From: Gammaproteobacteria bacterium
Lineage (GTDB): Bacteria; Pseudomonadota; Gammaproteobacteria; Pseudomonadales; Azotimanducaceae_A
Assembly: GCA_012960755.1 (NCBI GenBank)
Contig: DUAT01000171.1
Span: 66,422-130,421, forward strand
Length of the DNA stretch: 64,000 nucleotides
Direction of reading: 5' to 3'
Shown piece after piece: positions 25,177 through 34,287 of the stretch. Position 1 is the first letter of the stretch. Every line of letters starts with the position of its first letter. Below the pieces are notes generated by a model, which was not told the origin of the DNA, ran no database searches, and worked only from the letters and a program-made list of their open reading frames with translations. The translations under genes were made by a program, and so were the position numbers.

Positions 25177-25344
25177 TGTTTTAAGGCGGGTTCCTGATTA
25201 TAAATGAGGCGATTAAGGTGATACTGCAACCTGGTCACTGACTAGTGGTATACTGGTGCAGTGCCCTGCAGACGATGCTTAAGTAAACTTCGCTGCTTTA
25301 CAATCGCTCCTTAACCTTGCTTCAAGAAAAGAGGACATCAAACA

Positions 25345-27153
25345 ATGCACAAAGAATATCCCATTCGACTTTTTCCCCTGGTTGTTCTTTCCATCTTGCT
25401 GTTTACGCCCACAGTCGCCAGCGCCAGTGGATTTTCCGGGTTGGTAAAATCCGAGGCTGAAGAACCGATTGTTGGTGCAATGGTTACGTTTAGATTTGGT
25501 TCGCCATTTCAGGAAAGAACGGTCTTTACATCAGAAGATGGTCGTTACCGGGTAGATGGATTACCGGCTTCAACGCCATACACCATCAGGGTGAGACGAA
25601 TCGGATGGCATGATATTCGTGCCAGTGAATCGACAGGCTCAGATGAAAATTCTCTTGATTTCAAAATGATTCGGCATACGGACCCTGCCCTGGTGGCTGC
25701 ACAATTGCCCGCTAACCATTGGTATGCTCTCGTGCTTGATCAGATAACCAATGAGCATGAGCGAGAACAGATGGTACGGCAATGCACTTATTGCCATCAG
25801 CAGGGTAATGAAGCAACCCGTGTTCAACGCCCCGTTGAAGAGTGGCACAAGGTTCTGGGGTTGATGGCGCGCATGGGCGGGGGGCTCGATGCAGAATTTA
25901 GCGCCAAAGTACCTGAACTGTTTAATTCAGCCTATGATCCAAAAACGGCGATCCCCCAATTAACCAGAGGATTTGATCAGCCGGAATTTGCACCGCCACC
26001 GAACGCGGAGGTGCGAAGAGCCGTGATTGACGAGTATGAGCTGGGCGGCCGAGCCTCGATGCAACATGACATGATTGTGCATCCTGATGGCATCGCCTAC
26101 TCGGTGGATATGGCGACTGACACCCTGTTCCGCCTCGACCCGTCGGTGCCGGGCGGCGCACGGGAATCCTTTCCCATCCCTTCTGCAGCGTTACCGCTGG
26201 GTGGACAGGATCCATCCGGTGCATTGCCCGCCAATACGAGCATGCGGGTCGGCCCGCACTCCCTTCAGGTTGGTGCGGATGGCGATGTATGGATCACACT
26301 TGCAGTGGGCAACAAGTTAGCGCGGTTCGACACGGTAGAGAAAAGCTTCATCATCGAAGATCTGCCAGGGGGGATTTACCCCCATACACTCCGAATCGAT
26401 CACAAGAACAGGGTGTGGTATACGATCGCGGTCTCTAACCATGTTGGAATGTATGATTCTGCAACGGGTCAACACGAAGTTATTCGTGTACCAGCCAGGA
26501 GCTTTGGTGAAGAAGTCATGCTGCGGATGATTCCCGTCGCGCTTTGGCTCAGGCAATACGTTGAGTTCGATCTGTCCGGTGGCGGGGGAGAAGGCGCGAG
26601 CTTACCCGTGCCCTATGGTATTGATATTGCGCCTGATGGTGGAATCTGGTTCAGCCAGCTAAATGCCAACCGAATTGGTCATATCGACCCTGATACCTTT
26701 GAGATTACGATGATCGATACGCCTTTTACCGCGCCGCGACGAATGAGATTTGATTCAAAAGGTAAGTTGTGGATTCCAGGTTTCTCTTCCAACCTGATCT
26801 CAAGTTTTGATATAGAAACCGGTGAATTTGAGCACATAGAAATTCCTGTGGAACCACTGGGGAGTGAAACTCCCTACGCGCTCAATGTTGACCTGGTGAC
26901 AGATGACGTCTGGATTTGTGGAACCAATAGCGATTCACTCATCCGCTACCAGCAGGATACCGGTGAATTTACTGTCTATCCGTTACCGACCCAGGTTACC
27001 TATACGCGGGATATTGACTTCTCTGATGATGGCGGCGTTTGGACGTCAAATTCTAACGCACCGGCCTGGCAAATTGAGACAGGGATTCCCCGTATTATTC
27101 GATTGGATGTAAATGGACAAATTAGTGCTCCGCTGGTGGGTTCAAACCCATAA
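25345..27153 (+). CDS. Exported Vgb-like beta-propeller protein with carboxypeptidase-regulatory-like domain and c-type haem motif
   Basis: A 602-residue exported protein. The signal peptide ends near ASASG. A carboxypeptidase-regulatory-like beta-sandwich covers about residues 28-110 (GLVKSEAEEPIVGAMV, DGRYRVDGLP). A haem attachment site CTYCH is at ~147-151 in a small helical segment. A seven-bladed propeller fills the rest, with repeats such as DGDVWITLAVGNKLARFD, DGGIWFSQLNANRIGHID and KGKLWIPGFSSNLISSFD. The blades resemble virginiamycin B lyase (Vgb), but the haem motif makes an electron-transfer or oxidative periplasmic role more likely than antibiotic cleavage. It is first in a tight three-gene set with a lipoprotein and a cytochrome c; a TATACT box lies at 25249-25254. 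Confidence 0.8.
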   Translation: MHKEYPIRLFPLVVLSILLFTPTVASASGFSGLVKSEAEEPIVGAMVTFRFGSPFQERTVFTSEDGRYRVDGLPASTPYTIRVRRIGWHDIRASESTGSDENSLDFKMIRHTDPALVAAQLPANHWYALVLDQITNEHEREQMVRQCTYCHQQGNEATRVQRPVEEWHKVLGLMARMGGGLDAEFSAKVPELFNSAYDPKTAIPQLTRGFDQPEFAPPPNAEVRRAVIDEYELGGRASMQHDMIVHPDGIAYSVDMATDTLFRLDPSVPGGARESFPIPSAALPLGGQDPSGALPANTSMRVGPHSLQVGADGDVWITLAVGNKLARFDTVEKSFIIEDLPGGIYPHTLRIDHKNRVWYTIAVSNHVGMYDSATGQHEVIRVPARSFGEEVMLRMIPVALWLRQYVEFDLSGGGGEGASLPVPYGIDIAPDGGIWFSQLNANRIGHIDPDTFEITMIDTPFTAPRRMRFDSKGKLWIPGFSSNLISSFDIETGEFEHIEIPVEPLGSETPYALNVDLVTDDVWICGTNSDSLIRYQQDTGEFTVYPLPTQVTYTRDIDFSDDGGVWTSNSNAPAWQIETGIPRIIRLDVNGQISAPLVGSNP

Positions 27154-27687
27154 ATGTTCAGTCGGGTTATGGTGTGCCTGGCTTTGGCGGTTTCGCTAGC
27201 GGCCTGCGCGGATCCCGAGAAGGAAAATGTACTAAGACAGCATCGTCTGGACGCGCAAAGCCAAAAGCTCAGCTCAATATTGGGGGATGCCACAGCAAGG
27301 GTGTCTAGCGGTGAACAGGGTCTTACAATTCAGCTAACCTTTGGCGCAGATGCCGACCTGGATCTCTATGTTACCGACCCACTCCTAGAGACAGTCTATT
27401 TTGCCAACCACTCCGGAAAGTCCGGCGGACGGATTTCGGATGATGTTCGCTGTGATGAAATTCAGACCGGTGAGTCGGTAGATCAACCTCGCATAGAGGA
27501 AGTACGCTTTGATAATCCGATGCCTGGCCTTTACCGAATCGGCATTGACTATCCAACGAAGTGTAAAGGGGGTGAGGAACAGGCAGCCTTTGCGGTATCT
27601 GTTTTGCACAACGGGGAACAGATACAAAAATTGGGCTCAGTCTCCTTTGAACGATTCGACGTTGTAGTGATGGAATTTGAAATCTAG
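27154..27687 (+). CDS. Lipoprotein with YfaP/DUF2135-like beta-sandwich
   Basis: The ATG follows the previous stop codon without any gap. A lipoprotein signal ends in LAAC. The mature protein (~160 residues) contains LTFGADADLDLYVTDP, GKSGGRISDD and MPGLYRIGIDYPTKC, the pattern of DUF2135/YfaP-like domains (W-x-x-D-x-D-L-x-V-x-x-P ... P-G-x-Y). The function of that domain is not known. The tight position between two haem-motif proteins suggests it belongs to the same periplasmic complex, perhaps anchoring it to a membrane. Confidence 0.7.
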   Translation: MFSRVMVCLALAVSLAACADPEKENVLRQHRLDAQSQKLSSILGDATARVSSGEQGLTIQLTFGADADLDLYVTDPLLETVYFANHSGKSGGRISDDVRCDEIQTGESVDQPRIEEVRFDNPMPGLYRIGIDYPTKCKGGEEQAAFAVSVLHNGEQIQKLGSVSFERFDVVVMEFEI

Positions 27688-27707
27688 GGTACTCTGAGGG
27701 TTTGGTG

Positions 27708-28067
27708 ATGAATAAAATAGTAGCAATGATCTTGTTGGGTGTTTTGTCATTGTCCTCATATGCTCAGGATGTTGATGCGGGTAAAAAGCTGTTTGGTACG
27801 TTCTGCCAGAGCTGTCATGGCCCCGATGGAGACGGAAACGGACCAGCCAACCCGGAACAGAGCCTGAAACCAAGGAGTTTTGCCTTGGCTGCTTTCAAAT
27901 TTGATACGGATGCAGACTGGCAGAAAGGTACCGATGCAGACCTGGCAGATGTCATCAGAAAGGGCCCGGCTGTTTATGGCGGGTCGCCCCTGATGCCAGG
28001 CTGGAGCCAGTTTAGCGATGCTGAGATCAAGAGCCTGATCGTCTACATTCGATCCCTGGAAAGTTGA
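27708..28067 (+). CDS. Class I c-type cytochrome, periplasmic
   Basis: A 119-residue exported cytochrome c. The signal peptide ends at SYAQ, the haem site CQSCH is at ~33-37 and the axial Met is in SPLMPGW (~96). AEIKSLIVYIRSLES forms the closing helix. A GAGGG ribosome-binding site stands 7 nt before the ATG at 27708; the TTG/GTG codons just upstream are less likely. It lies 20 bp behind the YfaP-like lipoprotein gene. It probably carries electrons from the haem-motif propeller protein, or from a dehydrogenase encoded elsewhere, to the respiratory chain. Confidence 0.9.
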   Translation: MNKIVAMILLGVLSLSSYAQDVDAGKKLFGTFCQSCHGPDGDGNGPANPEQSLKPRSFALAAFKFDTDADWQKGTDADLADVIRKGPAVYGGSPLMPGWSQFSDAEIKSLIVYIRSLES

Positions 28068-28097
28068 AGGTTTCAGATAGCTGGCGTAATACAGGTT

Positions 28098-29321
28098 CTA
28101 CCTGTCTATAGGGACATTGATACGGGTCATTTCCAGGTAGCCGCGGCCCTGGAGTTTCATGGACCTTGGATCGTAGATTTCTACTGCACCTTCCCAGTAC
28201 CGCACGGCCAGGTCCATAAATGGGTCGGCGACAGCCGCCTCGATGATCCAGCTTTGATCACCGCCGAGATAGTCCATTCGCCAGCTGACAGGGTAGCTTT
28301 GCCCGTCTGAAGCTCGCCATGTTTTCAATACGGTGAGGCGCATTTCCTGCTCATCAATGGCTGTTTTTTCGCCTGACAGGCTGATCCAGCTACCCTGGCT
28401 GTTTTCGTCAGCCTTTCCGGTGCTATCCAGGAGTTGGTAATACATTAAATCTTCACCCGTATCGAACTGCAGGGAAAACCAATCCCAGCCACTTTGACCA
28501 GCGTCCAGTGAACTGGTGCTCCATTCCCGGTCAAACCAGCTGTTGCCGGTCACCTGGTAAGTATTTTTTTCAGTGCTGTGTCCGAGTGTCAGCTGGCCCT
28601 GGGTCGCCAGTCTGGAGTAGCTATAGTAATAGGAAGCATTTCCTGCGACGGCGCTTTTCTCGCTTAGGCCCTGATTTCCCTGCAAGACTGGTTTTTTTGT
28701 CGGCGTGAGTCTTAGTTCGAGGTTAAATTGATCCGTGTTGATGTTTAATTGCCACGGAAATGATTCGTGCCCGGCAGCTTCATTCAGGCCAACTACCTGC
28801 CAGTCATCGAGCCAGATATGGATAGGATCTGCTGTGACACCGGCGAGGCCAGGTCCCCGTCGTGAAAATCTTTGTTCGGCATGGTGTTGCTGTGCCTCAA
28901 TATCCGTAAGCGCCACATGGGCCATCCATATATCTCGCACCGCCCAGGTTGATTCCATTTCTGAAGCAGGTCCGGGCGCGGGTTGGGATGTAGGTTCGGA
29001 TGAGCCAGCAGACGAACTCATGGGGGTTAATGCAGTTCTAAAGAAAGTGACCTGGTAGCCGAAATGCCTGTTATCGCTCGTCATCAGGTTACCGGTAAAA
29101 TACCACCACTCGTTACGATACTCTGCATGGATTCCGTGATCAGCGGGGAAGCGAAACTGACGAATCGAATCGGCACGCTTGAATCCGGTTGTTTCTTCGC
29201 CTGCAAGAATATCCGTAAGGTTTAGAACTCCAGGCGACGTGACGGGTTTGTCGCACCCTGAAAGTGTTGTTAACACGAGGATGATCGGCACAGATAACCA
29301 ACGAACGGGTACGGGAGCCAT
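28098..29321 (-). CDS. AttH/CrtC-like lipocalin-type lipoprotein
   Basis: A lipoprotein (signal ending LSGC, 407 residues) of the AttH / hydroxyneurosporene-synthase-like lipocalin fold. The hallmark early motif is present (RFPADHGIHAEYRNEWWYFTGNL, here split over residues ~58-80), then GYQVTFFRTA and the NSWFDREWSTS strand with GWDWFSLQF. The ATG lies 3 nt after the stop of the ABC permease gene, so the three genes form an operon like attEFGH. AttH-type proteins accompany LolCDE-like transporters in many bacteria; their cargo has not been settled. A 40-residue Ser/Pro/Gly-rich insertion (about 111-132) interrupts the first lobe. Confidence 0.85.
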   Translation of the reverse strand: MAPVPVRWLSVPIILVLTTLSGCDKPVTSPGVLNLTDILAGEETTGFKRADSIRQFRFPADHGIHAEYRNEWWYFTGNLMTSDNRHFGYQVTFFRTALTPMSSSAGSSEPTSQPAPGPASEMESTWAVRDIWMAHVALTDIEAQQHHAEQRFSRRGPGLAGVTADPIHIWLDDWQVVGLNEAAGHESFPWQLNINTDQFNLELRLTPTKKPVLQGNQGLSEKSAVAGNASYYYSYSRLATQGQLTLGHSTEKNTYQVTGNSWFDREWSTSSLDAGQSGWDWFSLQFDTGEDLMYYQLLDSTGKADENSQGSWISLSGEKTAIDEQEMRLTVLKTWRASDGQSYPVSWRMDYLGGDQSWIIEAAVADPFMDLAVRYWEGAVEIYDPRSMKLQGRGYLEMTRINVPIDR

Positions 29322-29324
29322 GCG

Positions 29325-31898
29325 TTACTCTTCCCGCAGGGCTTCGGCTGGCAGGATTGACGCCGCCCGATAAGCCGGATAAGCCCCGGCCAGCAATGCC
29401 GACGCCAGAGCCAGCAGCAACGCCTGCAGCAGGACATTCGGGGGCAGTAGTTGCTGCATACTCCAGCCAAACGCTCGCCGGTTGATTACCTCAATCAAGA
29501 CGTCTGCCATGATAAGACCAAGCGGGATCGCCAGAATACCGGCAAACAGGCCCATCAAAACTGTCTGGCCGATAATCATTGCACGGATTTGTCCAGGGGT
29601 CATGCCAATAGCGCGCAATACGCCGAACTCCCTTCCGCGTTCCAGTTGCAGCGCTATCAAAGCACTCAGTACTCCGGCGAACGCCACTAGGACGGCCAGG
29701 AATCTTAGGACGTCCGTAATGACGAAAGTTCGGTCGAATACGTTCATTGCGATCCGCCTGATTTCCTCGTTGGAGGTCACCACAAACCGGCCCTCTGCCG
29801 AGGCGACGGCTTCACGAACCGTACTCAGCAATGCTCGCTGTGGTGTCTGCGGGTTTCGATACAGAGTCAAGCCGGAGATGTTTTCATCATTCCACCAGTG
29901 ACGGTAGAGATCATGGTGCATTGCTATCAAGCCCCGGCTAGACGTGTAATCATAGTACACGCCAACAATTGGAAACTGGCGATCTCCTCTTTGCGTATGG
30001 AGTAAGATACTGTCACCCTCGTTGAGCTGTTCGTGATAAGCCAGGGGTTCCGAAATAAGCACGCCTTTACCATCATAGAATAGTTGACTGGCTCCAGGCG
30101 GTGCATCCTTCAGCGGCAAAAACGAATCGTTTCGACTGCTTGGCGTCATCGCCATCAGGCGAATCTGGCCAAATTCAGTTTCGACATTGACCAGGCGACT
30201 GGTTGTGACAAGGTCTACGCCCTTTATCTGCTCCAGTGAATCTTTTAGCACTGAGATCGGTGCCGACTGTCGGTTGTACGTGGTGCGTTCAGCCAGGGAA
30301 ATGTAAATATCACCGCGCAGCGATTGTTCGAGCCAGACCACCACGGTATGACGAAAACTACCCACCATGACACCAACGCCGACGGTCACAGAAACAGCAA
30401 CAGTCAGTGCAGCGATGGCAAGCCCGGTCCGGCTGATCCCTGCGCTGATGCCTCTCACCGCCATTCGAGTCACGTTAACATGTAACGGAGACAGTGCAAC
30501 GACCACGACCTGGGTGAGACCCATGACGAGGCCAGGTACCATGAGGCAGAACCCCAGCACCATCATAGTGAGAGCAAAGAAACCTTCAACCAGTGAGCCC
30601 TGTTCACGCCCAACCAGCCAGAACCCCAAGAGTATTAATACCAGGCCAACAATCAGGAATATCGGTAGTCTGAGTCGCCAGCGCTGCTCCAGGGATGAAC
30701 GCTGCTGAACACCTGCCGGTTCTGTGTGGGTCGCTTCCCAGGCGGGCAGTGATGCAGATACCAGTGCCATCCCTACACCCAGCAGAAAGCCTTTCAATAA
30801 GGAGCCGGGATTAATCAGAAACGAGGTGACGTGGAGGTTGAAGTACAAGTCGTTTATCGTTCTTGTTACCAGTTGTACAAGGGATTGACCTAACAATAGT
30901 CCCAGTAGCAACCCCACTGCGCTGGCGGTTACCGCCAGTACCAGCGCTTCGCCCAGGACAAGGGCAAATATCTCACGTCGGCTGACGCCAAGGGAGCGGT
31001 AAATCCCGAGTGTATTGCGACGTTGTAACACAGATAACGTCATGGTGTTGTAAATTAAAAGCGTCGCTACCAACAGTGCCAACAAACTCATGGCAGTAAG
31101 ATTAATGTGAAAGGCCTCGCTCATCTGTTGTAGCGACTGATTACGGGTTTCACTCTCCACCAGGATCAATCCGTCAGGCAGCCAGGATTCAACCCGCTCA
31201 CGATCAGCATTATCCTCCAGGACCAGGTCAATCCGGTCCAGCCTCCCGAACCGATGCAGTAATCGCTGGCCGACGGCGATATCGGTAAAAATCAAACCTT
31301 CGACAGCGGCTGGATTGTCCGATGTGAAAGTTGACGCCAGGGTGACTTCAGAAGTCTTTCCGGAAATATCGATTCGAAATCGTTGCTTTACGGTCAGGTT
31401 GAGTATTTTGGCGGTACGTTCAGATAAGATGATACCGGCCGGACCCAGCAGAACTTTTGATATCTCCCGGGTGTCAAGACCCTGTGTGTGTCGGTTGATG
31501 AACGCTTCACTGAAAGGATCGCTGCCTATCAACGTGAAGGCACGGGCTTTAATACGCACCCGTGCTGTGACGATGGGTGCACTGGTGCGTATACCAAGTT
31601 CTCTTCTCAATCGGGAGTAGACAATCTCATCAATGCCGTTTGGACCACCGATGATCTGGTGAGTAACTGGGCCTGTCATGGATTCAAGCGACAGTGCGAA
31701 AGCGCGCCGGGCGCTGCTGTTGGCCAGATCGACGGCAACGACCATGCTGACACCGAGTACCACGCCGACGAAAGTAAGCAAGGTTTGCAGGCGATGCCGG
31801 GCAATAAAGCGTCCGCTGCTGCGATTCAACAGTGGTGTAAACAGGGACGTTCTACCAGGCAAAAGATCCTGCCTGTTCTGCCAGCAGTCCGTTTTCAA
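29325..31898 (-). CDS. FtsX/MacB-type ABC permease (AttFG-like fused permease)
   Basis: An 857-residue integral membrane protein with two FtsX-like units. The first TM helix is LLTFVGVVLGVSMVVAV. A periplasmic domain follows, then TM clusters near 260-400 and 410-520, a second periplasmic domain (520-720) and a C-terminal FtsX bundle (VLRFLAVLVAFAGVLSAL to ALASALLAGAYPAYRAA). Such permeases extract or move lipophilic substrates or lipoproteins across the inner membrane without acting as importers. The start ATG lies inside the ATPase gene, giving a 47-nt overlap; the homologous part begins about 20 residues later, so a downstream non-ATG start remains possible. Confidence 0.88.
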   Translation of the reverse strand: MKTDCWQNRQDLLPGRTSLFTPLLNRSSGRFIARHRLQTLLTFVGVVLGVSMVVAVDLANSSARRAFALSLESMTGPVTHQIIGGPNGIDEIVYSRLRRELGIRTSAPIVTARVRIKARAFTLIGSDPFSEAFINRHTQGLDTREISKVLLGPAGIILSERTAKILNLTVKQRFRIDISGKTSEVTLASTFTSDNPAAVEGLIFTDIAVGQRLLHRFGRLDRIDLVLEDNADRERVESWLPDGLILVESETRNQSLQQMSEAFHINLTAMSLLALLVATLLIYNTMTLSVLQRRNTLGIYRSLGVSRREIFALVLGEALVLAVTASAVGLLLGLLLGQSLVQLVTRTINDLYFNLHVTSFLINPGSLLKGFLLGVGMALVSASLPAWEATHTEPAGVQQRSSLEQRWRLRLPIFLIVGLVLILLGFWLVGREQGSLVEGFFALTMMVLGFCLMVPGLVMGLTQVVVVALSPLHVNVTRMAVRGISAGISRTGLAIAALTVAVSVTVGVGVMVGSFRHTVVVWLEQSLRGDIYISLAERTTYNRQSAPISVLKDSLEQIKGVDLVTTSRLVNVETEFGQIRLMAMTPSSRNDSFLPLKDAPPGASQLFYDGKGVLISEPLAYHEQLNEGDSILLHTQRGDRQFPIVGVYYDYTSSRGLIAMHHDLYRHWWNDENISGLTLYRNPQTPQRALLSTVREAVASAEGRFVVTSNEEIRRIAMNVFDRTFVITDVLRFLAVLVAFAGVLSALIALQLERGREFGVLRAIGMTPGQIRAMIIGQTVLMGLFAGILAIPLGLIMADVLIEVINRRAFGWSMQQLLPPNVLLQALLLALASALLAGAYPAYRAASILPAEALREE

Positions 31899-32550
31899 TA
31901 GTCAGAATTCGATCGGCGGTTTTTGCTACCGCCAGACTATGTGTCACCAGCAGCATCGTTCCTTCGTAAGCGGTAACCAGCTGTTGCAATAGCGTTAACA
32001 CATGATGCCCGGTTTGCGCATCCAGGGTGCCGGTCAGTTCATCTGCGAGTATGAGTTGAGGTGAATGCACGAGTGCGCGGGCGATGGCCACCCTTTGCTG
32101 CTCACCGCCTGACATTTGATCCGGGAAGCGATCAGCTGCCCAGCCAAGATCAACGGCTTGTAACATGGCCCGTGATTTCTCGCGAATCACCCTACGGGGC
32201 AGCTTGTTTAATTCAAGTACCAGTGAAATATTTTCCAGCGCCGTCAGGGTTGGTACCAGGTTGAAGAACTGATAAACAAATCCGATATTTCGACGCCGGA
32301 ACATGGTCAGTTCGTACTCAGACAGTGCTGTTAACTCGACCCCATCGACGATCACTCTGCCCTTGTCGACTCTGTCGATTCCGCTGATAACATTGAGCAG
32401 GGTAGACTTGCCAGAGCCGCTTCGACCGAGTAGGGCGATGGTTTCACCTCGATTAACAGTCAGTGAAACCCCTAGAAGTACAGGGTGAACGTCATCTCCC
32501 TCCTGGTAGACCCGGTGTACATTATCGATACGGATAAACTGATCGGGCAT
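31852..32550 (-). CDS. LolD/AttE-like ABC transporter ATP-binding protein
   Basis: A 232-residue ATPase of the MacB/LolD class. Walker A is GRSGSGKS (~42-49), the Q-loop region is FVYQFFNLVPTL, the signature is SGGEQQRVAIARAL, Walker B is LILADELTGTLD (Glu as D-E), and the switch His is in LLVTHS. It is the first gene of the ATPase-permease-lipocalin operon and overlaps the permease gene by 47 nt. The 254 bp upstream (32551-32804) hold no gene that I can support; a GC-rich stretch at about 32718-32800 could fold weakly. Confidence 0.92.
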   Translation of the reverse strand: MPDQFIRIDNVHRVYQEGDDVHPVLLGVSLTVNRGETIALLGRSGSGKSTLLNVISGIDRVDKGRVIVDGVELTALSEYELTMFRRRNIGFVYQFFNLVPTLTALENISLVLELNKLPRRVIREKSRAMLQAVDLGWAADRFPDQMSGGEQQRVAIARALVHSPQLILADELTGTLDAQTGHHVLTLLQQLVTAYEGTMLLVTHSLAVAKTADRILTIENGLLAEQAGSFAW

Positions 32551-32804
32551 AGGTTGACGATACTGATTAAATTACTGGGTATGTTATCACCATCGACGAC
32601 AGTAGAAACCGTTGGCTCTGATACACAGACAGAGATCTTGTTGTATGAGTTATCCGGTGCAAATGAGTAAACAGGGCCACGATGTCGTATCGAAGAATTC
32701 TGTTCGAGTTGTTCAGCGGGGGCGCCGAGCCTGGGTGTGCGCTTTCCGCACCGGCATGAGGTTGGCACCCCCACCAGATCCGTGGGGCCTGAGGCTGGAT
32801 CGCT

Positions 32805-32894
32805 CTACGAGTACATCATAAGAGAGGTTACGCCAACCAGAAAGACGGCCGCGAGAACCAGCGTGATGGTGACACTACGCCAGGCTTTGGTCAT
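32805..32894 (-). CDS. 29-residue single-pass membrane peptide
   Basis: A very short frame, MTKAWRSVTITLVLAAVFL plus GVTSLMMYS, with charged N-terminus (K, R) and one hydrophobic helix of about 20 residues. Its ATG begins 1 nt after the TAA of the upstream membrane-protein gene (TAAaATG), so it can be translated by re-initiation, and it ends with TAG at 32805. Spacing, composition and orientation support a real gene in the operon with the two polytopic membrane proteins. Small single-helix proteins often act as subunits of membrane complexes. No homology can be judged at this length. Confidence 0.5.
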   Translation of the reverse strand: MTKAWRSVTITLVLAAVFLVGVTSLMMYS

Positions 32895-32895
32895 T

Positions 32896-33405
32896 TTAGA
32901 TTCCCCAGGGGACTAACCGCCCCCAATAAATGACGCCGATCCACAGAAACAACGAAGTTGCTGCTATGTACTTGGCCAGTGCTGGTGCTTCTTCACCAGC
33001 TCTCAGGTTATCCGTTGCCTGCGCCATGCCGCTCTTATACAGAAAGAGCAGGTTAAGGCCGGCGAAAGCGATGAAAGCCAGTTTCAGCTGCAGGTAGTGG
33101 TCAATGGTCAATGCTTCCAGCGGATGTAGTTTTACGTTTGCCCACAGACCTGTCACAAAGACCAGGCCGCTGAAAACGCAGAGAAAAAATCCAAACAGGG
33201 CCCATGGCAGGAGTTGGCGCAGGGGAGCCATGGGTATACGCGTCGCAACGCCCATCAGGCGCACGTCGTAGACTGTGACAATACCAACCAGCAGGATCAG
33301 GCCAATAAAATGCAGGACCTCATTCAATGACCAGAACCAGCGATAGGTACCAATGAGCTCCTCGACGAATGCCAGCTGTAGAAAAGTTTCGGGTAATCCA
33401 TACAT
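32896..33405 (-). CDS. Polytopic membrane protein (DUF6644-like), second of a pair
   Basis: About 169 residues with four or five hydrophobic helices. The pattern is FWSLNEVLHFIGLILLVGIVTVYDVRLMGVA, then LLPWALFGFFLCVFSGLVFVTG, and LKLAFIAFAGLNLLF. His residues in helices (LHFIG) and the R-L-M/L-G motif after helix 2 match proteins annotated as DUF6644. The start at 33405 (MYGLPETF) follows AAAGGTG; the longer frame overlaps the neighbouring gene. It is a paralogue of the next gene upstream, which shares the H-x-I-G-L-x-x-L-V-G-x-x and R-x-L-G-V/L-A motifs. The function is unknown; helix histidines could bind haem. Confidence 0.65.
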   Translation of the reverse strand: MYGLPETFLQLAFVEELIGTYRWFWSLNEVLHFIGLILLVGIVTVYDVRLMGVATRIPMAPLRQLLPWALFGFFLCVFSGLVFVTGLWANVKLHPLEALTIDHYLQLKLAFIAFAGLNLLFLYKSGMAQATDNLRAGEEAPALAKYIAATSLFLWIGVIYWGRLVPWGI

Positions 33406-33439
33406 GGGTCTACACCTTTTTTGAGGGAACGTTCGCGCT

Positions 33440-34027
33440 TCAAGCGTCCTGTTCAAATCGATTGATCCAGCCTAAGCTGCGGCCTGCAAAGTAGCCAATC
33501 AGCAACACCAGGGAGACGACGATGAGCACGGCGATTGAGGTCTGGATCTTTGTAGCCAGACCGTATGCGACGGTACGCCCTGTCAACACCGCGAACAGCC
33601 AGGCAACCAGTAAGGTACGAGCCCATGTCTTCATATCCCTGGACTCCGACTCACTCACAATCCCTAACTCCAGGTTAAGCAGATAGGTTTTGAGTTTTCT
33701 GACCATGATGATTGCGACTATTATTGCCACTGCCTTGATATACATGGTGGGGTCCACAATGTAATTGGTCGGGTACAAACACAGCAGCACCACTCCGGTC
33801 ACCACGTTAATACAGACACCAAGGTATAGTAGCGGGAAGAAGTCCAGCAACGGACCCAGAGGTAAACTGCGGGCAACCCCAAGTATTCGCATCGCAACGA
33901 TACCACTGACCCCCACAAGAAATACCAGGCCAATGGTATGGAAGGCAAGAAAAGCAACATATGCTGTCGAAGACTCCTTGATGAACATAGAGAAGCCGCT
34001 GGCTTCGAGTGCCTCCAGATATTCCAT
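33440..34027 (-). CDS. Polytopic membrane protein (DUF6644-like), first of a pair
   Basis: About 195 residues with five or six TM helices. The N-terminal part YVAFLAFHTIGLVFLVGVSGIVAMRILGVAR mirrors the motif of the downstream gene, followed by FFPLLYLGVCINVVTGVVLLC. A C-terminal pair of helices (ARTLLVAWLFAVLTGRTVAYG and SIAVLIVVSLVLLIGYFAG) is extra compared with the partner. The ATG at 34027 (MEYLEALEASGF) has AGGAC upstream and starts where the paralogue's similarity starts. Gene order membrane protein, membrane protein, 29-residue membrane peptide suggests one complex. I do not recognise a characterised homologue. Confidence 0.65.
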   Translation of the reverse strand: MEYLEALEASGFSMFIKESSTAYVAFLAFHTIGLVFLVGVSGIVAMRILGVARSLPLGPLLDFFPLLYLGVCINVVTGVVLLCLYPTNYIVDPTMYIKAVAIIVAIIMVRKLKTYLLNLELGIVSESESRDMKTWARTLLVAWLFAVLTGRTVAYGLATKIQTSIAVLIVVSLVLLIGYFAGRSLGWINRFEQDA

Positions 34028-34287
34028 AGTTGTTGTCCTGTGGTCTTGATGAGTGCATGGCTTGTTCGCAAGGGTACCCAAGCTCGTTTTTACTCTATTG
34101 CACCAAGAAGTTAGGACGCATTGGTTGTGTTTGAAATGATCCAGATCAAGTTATCAGTCTTCGCCGGGAGAATGATGGGGCTGGCGTCCAGTGAGGTGAT
34201 TGAACGAAGGATGAAACACAGCCCACTTGTGCGTGGTAAATACATGAACATGTTGGCATCATTGTGGTTTTTGCCAAGGGAGAGGTC

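Noticed and set aside
25345..27153. Antibiotic resistance gene (virginiamycin B lyase)
   Set aside because: Only the propeller resembles Vgb. The added regulatory-like domain, haem motif, export signal and cytochrome neighbour argue for another role.
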